DNA of 64,000 nt, from positions 682,001 to 746,000 of the forward strand of contig CAWATG010000004.1 of NCBI GenBank assembly GCA_963785035.1, written 5' to 3'. Origin of the DNA: CAWATG01 sp963785035. Lineage in GTDB: Bacteria > Actinomycetota > Acidimicrobiia > IMCC26256 > CAWATG01. A program made the translations under genes and the position numbers. Every line of letters starts with the position of its first letter. The stretch's first letter is position 1. The notes beneath the pieces were generated by a model. That model was not told the origin of the DNA. It saw nothing but the letters and a program-made list of their open reading frames with translations, and did no database searches. Positions 43,006 to 53,269 of the stretch are shown piece by piece.

Positions 43006-44244
43006 TCAGCGCGGGAGCACACCTGCCCCGTCGAAGACCAACGGGAGGTACTCAACCTGGCGCAGCATCGGCGCCCACTGCAGTTCGGCCCCCTCCTTGA
43101 TGTGGTACTCGGGGACACGACGGTGCCATTCCCGGAGCGCGACCCGAAGCTCCCGACGCGCAAGGTGTGATCCGAGGCAACGATGGATTCCACCTCCGAA
43201 GGCGTAGTGACGGTTCACCGAACGATCGAAGTCGATCTCGCCGGCATGCTCAAACGCAGCGGGATCAGTGTTGGCTGATCCGAGCGAGAGCATCACACTG
43301 TCGCCCTCCTTGATTGGACAACCCCGCACAACAACATCTTGGGTCGCGACCCGGACGATGGTTGGCACAGGAGTCTCGTATCGCAGGAGTTCCTCGACTG
43401 CGCTCGGGATCACCGCTGGGTCGTTCACGAGCCGAGTCCGCAGATCATCGCGGTTGGCGAGCGTGTGAAAGAAACACGTGAGACTGTCGGTCACGGTGTC
43501 GAGACCGGCGATCATGAACAGAAAACAGATGTCGAGAATCTCGTCGCGCGTGAGACGCTCACCGTCGACTTCGGCATCGAGGAAGTGACTGAGCATGTCA
43601 TCGGCACGCTGGTGCTCACGTTCATCGAGCACCGTGTTGAAGTAGTCGTAGCAACGCTTGGCACTGTCGAGGCGAACCTGTCCCTGCTTCTCGAAATCGG
43701 CCTCCCCGCCACCGCGGATGATGCCATCCTTCAACTCGAGGAAGAGATCGAGATCCTCATAGGGAAGGCCAAGCAGGCGAAGGAACACCTTGCATGGCAA
43801 CGGCACGGCAAACTCGTCGTTGAACTCGCACGCGCCTTTGTCGGCAAACCCATCGATGAGGTCGTTGACCAACTCGGTGACATCGTCTTCGAGTGCGGCC
43901 ATCTTCTGCGGAGCAAACAACGGGTCGAGCAAGACCCGGTACTTCTTGTGGTCCGGAGGGTCAATCTGGAGCGGAATGAGCGGTCGGTCGTTGCCGAGCG
44001 ACGTACTGCCTTCTCCAAAATTCGAGGAGAACACCGCTGGCTCACGCAACGCGTGTTCGATGTCCTCGTGCAGTGCAAGCGAGGCCATACCACCGTCACC
44101 GAACATCCCGAGACTCTCCTGCCGTGTGACAGGGCACTCGGACCGGAGACGCTCGTAAATCGGATACGGATTCTCGGAAAAGCTCGGCTCGAACATCAGT
44201 TCAAACGGATTGATGTCGGTTGCATCCGCGGCCGCGTCGCTCAT
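43006..44244 (-). CDS. Cytochrome P450
   Basis: 412 residues, intact. IDPPDHKKYRVLLDPLFAPQ, FMIAGLDTVTDSL (I-helix), EELLRYETP (ExxR) and FGGGIHRCLGSHLAR (heme Cys) are all present; class typical of soluble actinobacterial P450s. GGGGGTGGCAC before the internal ATG selects it over the longer frame. No ferredoxin is beside it; the donor may be the product at 32238. Substrate unknown. Confidence 0.93.
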   Translation of the reverse strand: MSDAAADATDINPFELMFEPSFSENPYPIYERLRSECPVTRQESLGMFGDGGMASLALHEDIEHALREPAVFSSNFGEGSTSLGNDRPLIPLQIDPPDHKKYRVLLDPLFAPQKMAALEDDVTELVNDLIDGFADKGACEFNDEFAVPLPCKVFLRLLGLPYEDLDLFLELKDGIIRGGGEADFEKQGQVRLDSAKRCYDYFNTVLDEREHQRADDMLSHFLDAEVDGERLTRDEILDICFLFMIAGLDTVTDSLTCFFHTLANRDDLRTRLVNDPAVIPSAVEELLRYETPVPTIVRVATQDVVVRGCPIKEGDSVMLSLGSANTDPAAFEHAGEIDFDRSVNRHYAFGGGIHRCLGSHLARRELRVALREWHRRVPEYHIKEGAELQWAPMLRQVEYLPLVFDGAGVLPR

Positions 44245-44302
44245 GTGCCACCCCCACAAAACGTTGTCGGCCGCTACGCCTGTGGGCCAACTCGCGCGAA
44301 CA

Positions 44303-44987
44303 CTACACGCCGCGCCGCCGAACAAAAAGGGCCCCAGCTGCTCCGCAGGACAGAAGCACGACGACGATGACCAGTCCGATGATCGGGGCGTTCGAGTCGT
44401 TCGACGTCGCGGTTCCAGCTTGTGTGGTCGTCGGCGATACAGTGGTCGCGACGTGCGGTACTGCTCGTGGCGGAACGTCCTCCGACCGGGTCGACGGTTT
44501 CGTCAGGTTCGTCCGACGGCGTCGTTACGTCCAGGGTGATCCGTGGAGCCGCGTCGTCTGCTTCAGGATCGTCGGACTTGGCAATCCATGTGTTTTCGCC
44601 CTCGACACAGCCCTGAAGAGTCGGAAAGAACACGGTCTCGCCTACTTGACCAGCGAGCTTCATCGTGGCCGAGAACGTTGTTTTCGTACCGTCTGGCGCT
44701 GTGCCGCCGGTCCAACGGATCTCCGTACTGGTCACGCTCGAGGTCCAACCCGGGTTTTCGTCTGCCGTGACGTTGGAGGCATTGGCCGGGATCTGCACCC
44801 GCAGGCTCGTCGTCGGCGACTCGCCACACCCGTGCGTGAAACTGAACCTGACGACAGTAAGCCCGTCACCGGTCGACGTTGAACCAGCATTCACGTGCGC
44901 CCACGCAGGAGCAGACGGTGCAAGCAACGCGGCGCCGACAATTCCGGCAGCAACGAACAACCACAAGTTCAATAACCTGGTCACCAA
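44303..44987 (-). CDS. YcnI-like copper-associated membrane protein (C-terminal frameshift)
   Basis: About 228 residues. Signal peptide ending PAWAHVNAGS: mature N-terminus HV is the copper-binding histidine of YcnI/DUF1775. Domain about 30-150 (FTHGCGESPTTSLRVQIPANA, FFPTLQGCVEG). Near 44455 one extra base; the alternative frame gives a Thr/Ser-rich stretch and a C-terminal anchor (APIIGLVIVVVLLSCGAAGA) with a basic RRRGV end, as expected. AGGAG lies 6 bp before GTG. Lies upstream of the P450 on the same strand, 58 bp apart. Confidence 0.82.
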
Positions 44988-45072
44988 CGCTCCTCGAGTC
45001 GTGCGGACGTCTCACCAAACGACGACCCTATTGAAGTCGAACGTCTCATTCCGTTCCGGACACTGTCACCGG

Positions 45073-45089
45073 TACGCTCCAAAGGTGTG
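45073..45089 (+). promoter_or_regulatory. TACGCT -10 box just before the binding-protein start
   Basis: TACGCT (45073-45078) precedes GTG codons by 6 and 8 bp, the same arrangement as at 16047. Suggests a leaderless transcript for the ABC substrate-binding protein. Confidence 0.35.
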
Positions 45090-46471
45090 GCGAATCGAGT
45101 TCGGCCCAAACGCGTGGCGTGCATTGCGGACCATAGACCTCTGGTGGCATCCTCACTCGTAGCGGTGAACTGCGGAAGCCGCGTGGAGCACAGGACCTAC
45201 CCCGGAGTCGACGAGTCCCCGGGGAGGACACCCATCACTACGAAGCCAGGCCAGACGCGTCAGCCTTGAAATCGGCGTTACCGATTCTGAAATACACCTC
45301 GGGCACATCGTCAGCAAGACCAGCCCACTCGGGGCAGATGCCTTCTCCGCTCCGATGTACGGCGCACGTGCGTTCTTCGCATCGCTAAACGCCCGTGGCG
45401 GTGTCAACGGACGCACGGTAAAGCTCACCGTCTGCGATGACAACGCCACCGGCGCAGGAAACCGACGGTGCGCTCGCAAGCTGATCGAAGAAGAAAAGGT
45501 GATGGCATTCGTCGGTAACACGATCTTCGATTATTCGGCAGCGGCCTATGTCGACGACAAGGGCGTCCCCGATATCGGCGGCCAACCGATCGACAACGCC
45601 TACGACCAGTACGGCCACCTGTTCAGCATCTACGGCACCTCGACCCCACGCAACGGCACGATCGGTGTCGCCGGAAAACTCGATGGCGGTACCGAAATCC
45701 AGCGATACTTCAAAGTTGCTCTCGGTGCACGGACCGCGGGAATCGTCTACTACAACCAGAACGACTCCCAGCGATACGCGAATCTGACCGCCATGGCTCT
45801 TCAAGCCGAGGGGTATACCGTGGTTCGCGAGCAGGTCGACTTCTCCGTTCCGAATTTCGATGCAGCTGCCATCGACATGCGCGAACGACAGGTCGACATC
45901 GTGTTCGACGCACTCGACAGCGCGGGAAACGTCAACCTCTGCAAGGCCATGGACGCCGTGCGCCTCACCGTCAAGGCCAAGGTCATGACGGTCCAGAGCT
46001 GGAATGAGTCACTACGCAACGACTACGCCGGGAACGCGCCGTTGTCGCGACTCCATCTATGCCACGGCCACCTCGCGCAACTACATGGACACCCGGTTCC
46101 CCGCGGTGAAGCAGTTCCGCAACGACATGCGGCGCTCATTCCCCGATCGAGAGGCAAAGCTCGCAATGTGGACCCAAGAAGGATGGGCCGCCGCGCAGTG
46201 GTTCGCCGATGCCGCGAAATCGTGTGGCGCCACGCTCACGCGTACGTGCGTCGAGCGGTATCTCGAACAACCGAAACCGTATGACGGCCACGGCTTGTTG
46301 ACGCCGCGAAAATTCACAAAGGACACAACACTCGGAGGGACGCGGCACAACTGCCTCAGCGTCGCTCGGTGGAAGACCAGCGCCGACAACGGCGCCGGAG
46401 CCTGGGTCACGACAACACCAAAGGGCGACTTTGCCTGCTACAACGTACCGAGCGTCATCTATACGCCGTGA
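45087..46471 (+). CDS. Branched-chain amino-acid-type ABC transporter substrate-binding protein (two frameshifts)
   Basis: About 460 residues. The conserved part begins EIGVTDSEIHLGHIVSKTSP and continues FFASLNARGGVNGRTVKLTV, the LivK/periplasmic-binding type I fold with KLIEEEKVMAFVG. The N-terminal frame ends before it; one extra base between about 45160 and 45250 joins the GTG-led signal region (VASSLVAVNCGSRV, lipobox-like) to it. A second shift near 46040 leads into RDSIYATATSRNYMDTRFPA. Binds an unknown ligand, often branched-chain amino acids or urea. Convergent with the fused permease operon, overlapping livF by 13 bp. Confidence 0.82.
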
Positions 46472-47165
46472 GGCCGCTCACGCTTATGCCCTGACGCAGC
46501 GTGCGGTCGCGGCGAGCCCACGGCACCACGCGGATCTCCTGAATACACCACTTCGCCTCGGCGCATGCGATACGCGATATCGGCGAGTCGAAGTGCCTCG
46601 TCAAGATATTGCTCGACGATCACGAGACTGCGGTCGGGGGCTCTCGAGACCAGCGATCCGATCGTAGAACCGGTCGGCAGCTCCGGGTGAAAGCCCATGG
46701 CTCGCCTCATCCAGGAGCACGAACCGAGCGGAGCGCAGAAGCGGGTGCGACAACGCGACCATCTGACGTTCCCCGCCCGAAAGCGTTCCTGCACGACGTT
46801 CGAGCAACCCGGCAAGCGCTGGGAATGTATCGATGGCGGCATCGAATTGGCTGACCCTGAGAAAACAATGTGAGGTTCTCGCGCACGGTGAGTGCGGTGA
46901 ATACGTTGTGCCCATCCGGGACCAGGACCATCCCATCGGCAGCGCGGTCGTAGGCTGAGCGATTGGTGATATCACGCCCAGACCACTCGACAATGCCGCT
47001 GCGTACCGGAAGCAGTCCTGCGATACAACGCAACAGGGTTGACTTCCCCGCCCCATTCGGTCCGACGACCGCGACCGTTGCACCGGCCGGAATCGTGACA
47101 TCAACGCCGTGGAGAACCTCGACCCTGCCGTAGCCGGCGCGCACGTCTCGGACTTCGAGCCCCAT
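46459..47165 (-). CDS. livF: ABC transporter ATP-binding protein, LivF type (two frameshifts)
   Basis: About 235 residues. MGLEVRDVRAGYGRVEVLHG, Walker A GPNGAGKST, Q-loop VPDGHNVFTALTV; after a shift near 46860 comes signature LSGGERQM and Walker B FVLLDEA; after another near 46690 VIVEQYLDEALRLADIAYRM. Both shifts are one extra base. Last gene of a permease-ATPase operon. Confidence 0.85.
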
Positions 47166-47190
47166 CACGATCGGCTCGCAATCATGGTCG

Positions 47191-47954
47191 TCATCCTGTG
47201 AGTCCCAATACCGCGGCACGTACGTCTGCTCGGTCGAGCACCTCGCCGGACGCTCCACTCGCAATCACCCGTCCAGCCACCATCGCATAGACGACGATCG
47301 GCAGACGCGCCCACCAGGGAGATGTCGTGTTCGATGAGCACGACCGTCAAACCGCGCGCGGCCTGTGCCGCGAGCTGTTGGCGGAGGCGTCCGACTTCGA
47401 CGTCGTCGAGACCACTTGCAGGCTCGTCGAGCAACATGACTTTCGGGCACATACACAGCGCTCGCGCCAGCTCGACGTTCCGTAACGTGCCGGTTGGAAG
47501 CTGCCCTGCTCGAACATCACGAAGCCCGGTGAGCTTCGTATCAGCCAGGACACGCTCGACGAGCGCCGCGCGGGCACGCACCTCGGCACCACCGATACCA
47601 AGAATCTCCCGCACGGTGACCGACCGGCTTCGGTTCTCCGCGCCGATCAGCAGGTTCTCCCCAACAGTCAGCGTCTCGAACACGCGACGAATGCTGGAAC
47701 GTCCGCGCGATGCCGTGACGCGCACGCTCATCGGTGGTCATCGGTGTCACATCGAGCCCGTCGAGCAGAACCTGACCTTCGGCTGGCGTACGTACCCCGC
47801 TGAGGCAGTCGAAAAGAGTGGTCTTGCCTGCACCATTGGGCCCGATCACAGCGGTAACGCTTCCCGGTTCGGCACGCAGGTACACACGATCGACGGCCAC
47901 CATCCCACCGTGGCGAAAGACGAGGCCTCTGGCCTCGAAAATGGCGCCGGTCAT
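47191..47954 (-). CDS. livG: ABC transporter ATP-binding protein, LivG type (two frameshifts)
   Basis: About 254 residues. ARGLVFRHGGMVAVDRVYL, Walker A GPNGAGKTT, SSIRRVFETLTVGENLLIG, Walker B VMLLDEPASGLD and VVLIEHDISLV. One extra base near 47695 (after GIARTFQ) and another near 47315 (then ARLPIVVYAMVAGRVIASGA and a normal end). Overlaps the permease stop by 4 bp (ATGA). Confidence 0.86.
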
Positions 47955-49885
47955 CGCCGCAGCCTCGCCGCGAGTGCACGACCCGCGGGCGAGAGTGTGA
48001 CCGCCTTATCGGACGCCAGCGCGGACACACGCGGCCCGAAGTACCGCGAGCGGTCTGCACCCAGACGCCGGATCGTGAACAGGAGTCCTCCGGGTGTGCG
48101 ACCCATGACAACGGCAGCAGCGCCGATGACAATCGTGGAGAGACCTTCGCCAAACGACTGGTCGAGACCGACGATCAGCGCTGCGCCGAGTACCGCTCCC
48201 GCAGCACTGTCGATGCCGAATACCACCACCGCTGCAAACCAGATCAGTCCCTGCAACGGATCAAAGGTGCCCGCGTCGAAAGCACGCGCCGACTGAGCGA
48301 GCAGGGCGCCCCCGAGGGTCGCCACGGCCGCGCCGAGAGCGAAAACCCGAATGCGAAGCCGATGAGCGTCGACGCCACAGGCGTGAGCCCCCTCTTCATC
48401 ATCTCGAATGGCCATCAATGCGCGCCCGATGCGGCCTCGGTGATGGAAGCGCACGAGCAGCAACACTGCGCCGAGGCACACCACCTCGAAGAGATAGAAC
48501 GAAACCGGTCCGTCGAAAGGAGCTGGGGGACCCACCCGGAGGTCGGAGACAATCGTGGGCTGGGCGAAGACCAGACGGCTGACGAGAGCCGCGATGCTGA
48601 AGGTTGTCAGCGCGAGGAACAGGCCTCGTCGTCGAATTGCCGGCCACGCCATGAGCAAGCCGAGACAGCCCGTCACCACGACCGCCCCAGCGAGCGCGAC
48701 AAGACCTGGCACAGCCGGAATGCCCGGTACCTGCCCGTGCTGAAACTTGGCCGCGAGCAACGCGCCGAACCCCGCGTAGGCAGCTTGGCCGAACGAGAGC
48801 TGGCCGCTATACCCGCTCACGACGACAACCGACACCAGAATGATCGCGAATGCCGGAACCCGCTGGGCGGTCTGGAGATCACCGCGCGACAGCAAGAGTG
48901 GGATGCCGAGGAAGAGCAGCGCCGGAAGCCACCAACCGCGCGGAGTTGCGAGGGTACCTCGCACTGCAAGGCTCGCAACGGCACCGGAGTCCGCGCCACC
49001 AGGTTCGTCGAGGCGTCGCATGAGCAGGAGCGCGGCGAATAATGCAACCACGAAGAGGTTGGTACGCAGCGCTTCGAACACCACTCCCGGGTCGCCCGTG
49101 AGATGGAGACGCGTCAGTTCACTCTGTACCACGCCGATCATGAGGGCGCTGACGACAACAGCGAATGCCGAGGTGAGACGGGCGAAGACCACGACGGCCA
49201 TCGTCTCAAGGACGACAAGCGTGAGTGTGTAGGGATCCAGGCGCAGGCTTGGCGCGAGCAGAATGCCGCTTACTCCTGCGAGGACCGCTCCCGCTGCCCA
49301 TGCCACAGCCGAAATCCGGTTCACGTCGACGACTGCCAACATTGCGAGATTCCGGTCGTCGACCACCGCACGGGAGAGCAACCCGAACCTGGTGCGCAAG
49401 GCGGACGTGATCACAACGCCCACGACAAGCACAACAGCCAAAGCGACCAACGTGCTCATCCGCACCGACGCCCCGCCGGGCAGACCCACCGAGCGAGAGG
49501 GTGTCAACGACACCGCGTCGGTTCGCGCCTGAATGCCCCAGAAATACGTCTCAAGACCTACCAGGAGAACGAAGACACCGATGGTTGCGACGAGCGAAGC
49601 CGTTGCCGGGCTGCGACGGCGTTGCAGGGACCGGAAAAGTCCAACGTCCAGGATCACTCCGAGCGCTGGACAGACGACACCTATCACCAACACGGCGCTG
49701 ACCGCTTGGGGCCAATGCCAGACCCGGACCATCTGCCAAAGCAGGTACGCCGCAAGCGTTGCGATTGCTCCAAAGGCGATGTTGAACACGCCCGTCACCC
49801 GATATGTCAAGAGCAACCCGAGCCCGGCCAGTGCCGCCACTGCACCGACACCGAGACCGGCGAGCGCCAAGTCGATGAACAGCAT
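47951..49885 (-). CDS. Fused LivH-LivM permease of a branched-chain amino-acid-type ABC transporter
   Basis: 644 residues, about 17 helices. Residues 1-290 are LivH-like (GVFNIAFGAIATLAAYL, with the typical GVGAVAALAGLGLLLTYR start); residues 330-620 are LivM-like (GYSGQLSFGQAAYAGFGALL, GRALMAIRDDEEGAHACGVD as the ATPase contact loop). Normally two proteins; fusion forces one of each in the complex. Intact frame. Followed by livG with ATGA overlap. Confidence 0.9.
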   Translation of the reverse strand: MLFIDLALAGLGVGAVAALAGLGLLLTYRVTGVFNIAFGAIATLAAYLLWQMVRVWHWPQAVSAVLVIGVVCPALGVILDVGLFRSLQRRRSPATASLVATIGVFVLLVGLETYFWGIQARTDAVSLTPSRSVGLPGGASVRMSTLVALAVVLVVGVVITSALRTRFGLLSRAVVDDRNLAMLAVVDVNRISAVAWAAGAVLAGVSGILLAPSLRLDPYTLTLVVLETMAVVVFARLTSAFAVVVSALMIGVVQSELTRLHLTGDPGVVFEALRTNLFVVALFAALLLMRRLDEPGGADSGAVASLAVRGTLATPRGWWLPALLFLGIPLLLSRGDLQTAQRVPAFAIILVSVVVVSGYSGQLSFGQAAYAGFGALLAAKFQHGQVPGIPAVPGLVALAGAVVVTGCLGLLMAWPAIRRRGLFLALTTFSIAALVSRLVFAQPTIVSDLRVGPPAPFDGPVSFYLFEVVCLGAVLLLVRFHHRGRIGRALMAIRDDEEGAHACGVDAHRLRIRVFALGAAVATLGGALLAQSARAFDAGTFDPLQGLIWFAAVVVFGIDSAAGAVLGAALIVGLDQSFGEGLSTIVIGAAAVVMGRTPGGLLFTIRRLGADRSRYFGPRVSALASDKAVTLSPAGRALAARLRR

Positions 49886-49888
49886 GGT

Positions 49889-50209
49889 TCACTCGTCCGG
49901 ATCAGGTTGCGATACGACCGACGCCTCGGTGAGCAACTCATAGAGCGTCGCGACCATCTGCGCCGAGTCGGCGGTGTTGCGCCTCCCCGACTCGCCGGCT
50001 AGCAGCACCGCGCCGGCGACGACGACGGCGGCACCAGGAATCGAGGCCGAGGCAACAAATGGGAGTTGCAACGCCACCAACGATTCGCCCGACACTCCCC
50101 ACCAACCGAGGAAGAGCAACACTGCTCCGATCACGACGAGCGCAACGCCCCACCATCCGGTCACCGACAGCCAGCGTGCCGGAACCGCCCGTTCGCTCTG
50201 CATTGGCAT
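49889..50209 (-). CDS. Small two-helix membrane protein of the Liv-like operon
   Basis: 106 residues. Two hydrophobic hairpin helices (WWGVALVVIGAVLLFLGWWG and IPGAAVVVAGAVLLAG) and a polar C-terminus. No family recognised. Three base pairs before the fused permease, so co-transcribed and first gene of that operon. MPMQSER chosen as start; longer frame unlikely. Confidence 0.6.
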   Translation of the reverse strand: MPMQSERAVPARWLSVTGWWGVALVVIGAVLLFLGWWGVSGESLVALQLPFVASASIPGAAVVVAGAVLLAGESGRRNTADSAQMVATLYELLTEASVVSQPDPDE

Positions 50210-50256
50210 GGTGCGGCAAGCGTAGTGAGTCCCGATGTTGCCTGAGGGCACCGACA

Positions 50257-50818
50257 GTGCAATCATCGGTCCCATCGCAGACGCGTCCCGAGTCGCAGCG
50301 TTATCCGATCCGGATCCCGACCCTCGCGGCTGTGTTCGCGGCCTGCGCCGCCCTCATGGCCAGTAGCTGCGAGTCCCGGGTCAGGGACGACGTGGCCACC
50401 GTCCAGGAAGTCGTGAGCGTACCGTCCACCACGACATCGCGCGTGACGTCGACCACGATCGATTCGGGCGCGGCAATCACGATCATCACGCAAAACTGGG
50501 AACGGTTCTTCCTGGCGGGAACGCCATTGGCTGAGCGCGAAACCCTGCTCGAGGACGGGCCGCGCTACGCCGAGGCGCTGAACGGTCGTGCCACCGACCC
50601 ACTGCAAGCACAAGCGAGCGCGAAGGTCCGTCGCGTCGACGTTATCGACGCGGCAACATGCGCGCGTCGTCTACGACGTCCTCCTCGGCGGGACCGTTGC
50701 GTTGCCAGCGGCCGAGGGCAACGCGGTGTTCCAGGACCGAACCTGGAAGGTGAGCGCGGAGAGCTTCTGCTCTCTCATCAGCCTTGGCGCAAGTGCGCCG
50801 GTCCCGGGTTGCGCCTGA
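50257..50818 (+). CDS. MTB12-like low-molecular-weight secreted lipoprotein (one frameshift)
   Basis: About 186 residues. Basic start, helix and lipobox (LMASSC), Ser/Thr-rich linker, then an NTF2-like domain: WERFFLAGTPLAERETLLEDG, and after one extra base near 50655 HARVVYDVLLGGTVALPAAEG and WKVSAESFCSLISLGA, the recognisable ending of the MTB12 antigen family. Surface-exposed, function unknown. GTG start with GAGGG 8 bp before. Confidence 0.72.
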
Positions 50819-50907
50819 GGCGTCAGCGTCGAATACGCCATTGCGCGAGTTACGATCCGTGTTGGCGTGACGGCTGAGACCTTGCCCGTCCGTCCTTCCG
50901 AACATGA

Positions 50908-50919
50908 TCACACGTGTGA
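50908..50919. repeat. 12-bp perfect palindrome
   Basis: TCACACGTGTGA lies between the converging MTB12-like and DNRLRE genes. Could be a regulator site or a terminator stem; not assigned. Confidence 0.3.
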
Positions 50920-50965
50920 CGTCGGCTGCGTCGAGCCTCGTCTGTACACCCGGGGAGCCGAGGCG

Positions 50966-52322
50966 CTACGGGTACGGTCGATCGAAAAGGACCACGAGGC
51001 GCGGCCGGTCGTCGCCGTTGCCGCTCGTCGCGCAGCTCCCACCGCCTTCCGTCTGGCAGAACTTCGCCAGGATGTGACCCGCATCGTTCTCGCTGGAGTC
51101 TGCGACCTTCCAGCCGTAGTTCGTTGCCGATCCGCCTACGAACGCGGCGACCTCATTCGTGACGTCCCACGACACCCACAGGTTGTTCGTCGTCGTAATC
51201 GACGCCGAGGCCGCGACCGTACCCGAGACGTTGCCGCCAGTGTTGTCCCACGTCCAGGTCGGAGCGCCGGCGCCGCTCTCGTTCCATGTGGCGAGAACGC
51301 GATAGAGATTGTACGTGCGCGTCGAAGACGGCACCGCGAACTTGAACAGATCGAATGACGAACTCACGATCTTCGATCCGGACGGTATCGCCTGCCCTGT
51401 CTCGCCACAGTTGCCGGCGAGGTTGAACTTGACGAAGACATGGTTGCGGTCGGAGCCGGAGGTATTTGGCGTCGACGATTCAGCGACCTGGAGCTGATTG
51501 GCGTGGTTGTCGTAGATGTTGCCCTGCACGGTGGATCCGCTCGCGTTGTAGTTGTCGTCTGTCGCCCGCAAGGTACAGGTGTCGACGGACGGCTGGTAGG
51601 TGATGACCACGCGGGGAACCAGCGACGAATTGCAGGAGCCGCTGGTGATCTCCCGATCGCAGAAGTAGCGCGTTGGTCAGGTTCGAGCTACTCTCCACGC
51701 TGTCGGAAATGCGCCAGCCATAGTTTGGCGTACCCCCAACGATGAGACGCACATCGGCCGTGACATCCCAAGACTTCCACACGTTCGCCGTCGTGCCCGT
51801 CGCCACCGATGACGAAGGCGACCCCGCAACGGCAGGCTGATTACTCCACGTCAAGGCGCCCTCGGTCCACGATGCCCCCGTGACGCGGTGGGCCGCATAG
51901 GTGAGGTTCACTCCCGGTGCGTTGAACATGTAGAGCTGCAAGGTCGCCGAGATCACAGCGACTCCTGCCTCCATTCCCTGCCCCGACTCGTCGCATGGGC
52001 TTTCGGCAAACGCAACGAACGCACGCTCATTGTCGTCGCCGGAGAAGATCCCGCCGTCGTCGGACTGCACACGAAGGCTTCCGGCGTCGTGCGTGCTCGA
52101 GCTGGCGGACTGATCCACATACGAATCGTTATTCGCCGTCCGCAGGGTGCAGGTACTGACCGGCGGGTTCGTGATGCTGATTCCGGTATTCGAGCTTGCC
52201 GTGAGTTTGCTCACGGGCGACACGCTGAGGTTCGCCGCCGAGACGAATCCGATCGAGATCAGAACGATCACTACCACGAGAGCGAACGCAGGAATTGGCA
52301 TGCGCCGCCACACGGTGATCAT
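50966..52322 (-). CDS. Exported protein with two DNRLRE domains (one frameshift)
   Basis: About 452 residues. Signal anchor (PAFALVVVIVLISIGFVSAA), then two DNRLRE-type beta domains: the first CTLRTANNDSYVDQSASSST...TLTWSNQPAVAG, KSWDVTADVRLIVGG, YGWRISDSVESSS, and the second with the same order (CTLRATDDNYNASGSTVQG, VSWDVTNEVAAFVGG, YGWKVADSSENDAG). One extra base near 51660 separates them. These domains bind or cap carbohydrate in surface proteins of many phyla. GAGGAGGG precedes the ATG. Confidence 0.8.
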
Positions 52323-52509
52323 CGAGCCCTCCTCGCCACCCGTGCGCGTCCGGGACGGCAGTCCAAGGCATCAACACCTGATCCGTTACAGGTATCGGGA
52401 CATTCTGCGCCCGACTTGAGAGCCTTGCGCCCTCGCCGTTTCGCCCTTTCGCGGCGAAACATTCCCGGAATCTCCACCTCCCCTGATCAACGCAGGCGAC
52501 ATGGCCTGC

Positions 52510-53112
52510 TCACGACTCGTCGCAGGTGACCCGCGGGTTCCATTCCGCGAGGCTGCCCAGTGGGTTGTACACGAACACCCATGCGTGCAGGAAGTAGTGG
52601 CCCGGCATCCCCATCTCGTCGCCGGACATCGGGCCATCGAAGGGATGTCCCCAGAGCGAGGGCCGGACCGCGTCACCGGTCGCGCCATGTTCGCCGACGG
52701 GTGCCATGTATGAAACCCCCACCAAACGGAACTCGCCCTCTTCGTTTTTGGCATAGAACAGCCCTTCGGGCTTCCGCGGGTCCACCAGACCGTCGGCAAA
52801 CAGTCCACGATTCATGAAGTGGTATCCAGCCGCTCCGACTCCGGGCAGCTCCATGCACGAATCCATCGGCGTGTAGCCCGCGTCGATCGCTTCGCCGACA
52901 TCTCGGAACTGCGCCGCTGCTCTCCTGATCGTCCTCGCTTCCCTCATCGTCAGCTCGTTGCGTTGCCGCTCGTCGCGATGGGTATGGCCTCCGTCGATCG
53001 TGCTCGCAAACGACGCACCACCGGATATCAGGAGTGTGACGGCAAGAGTTGCTCCCACGAACGCTGCTCTGAGCCAGTTCTTCCTGCCACACCGCGGTTC
53101 AAGGCTGTTCAT
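52510..53112 (-). CDS. Exported protein of unknown function
   Basis: 200 residues. Signal peptide (NWLRAAFVGATLAVTLLISGGASFASTI). Mature part has a helical start (ELTMREARTIRRAAAQFRDV) and a conserved-looking core GAAGYHFMNRGLFADGLVDP, EGLFYAKNEEGEFRLVGVSY, PGHYFLHAWVFVYNPLG with histidines and Trp that could bind a metal. No family name known to me. AAGGAG precedes ATG. Confidence 0.65.
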   Translation of the reverse strand: MNSLEPRCGRKNWLRAAFVGATLAVTLLISGGASFASTIDGGHTHRDERQRNELTMREARTIRRAAAQFRDVGEAIDAGYTPMDSCMELPGVGAAGYHFMNRGLFADGLVDPRKPEGLFYAKNEEGEFRLVGVSYMAPVGEHGATGDAVRPSLWGHPFDGPMSGDEMGMPGHYFLHAWVFVYNPLGSLAEWNPRVTCDES

Positions 53113-53253
53113 GATGGCGCTCCTTCTGGATGTTTCGATCCCGACGCGCCGCGAAGCACTTGGGACTGCCGGACCGGCGGTCCACCTGAGACCACGCAGA
53201 CACTACGGCCCAACGTGTGCAGCGCGGCGCCACCGGGTCGGACGAAGAGCAAT

Positions 53254-53269
53254 TAGCATCACCGCGATG
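53254..53269 (+). promoter_or_regulatory. TAGCAT -10 box seven bases before a start codon
   Basis: TAGCAT (53254-53259) then 7 bp then ATG: a leaderless arrangement for the NTF2-like gene; no ribosome-binding site visible. Confidence 0.35.

Noticed and set aside
43006..44987. YcnI and P450 as one functional operon
   Set aside because: Same strand and close, but no known functional link; proximity alone is not enough.
49103..50002. 299-residue plus-strand open frame
   Set aside because: Antisense to the fused permease, charged and motif-free.
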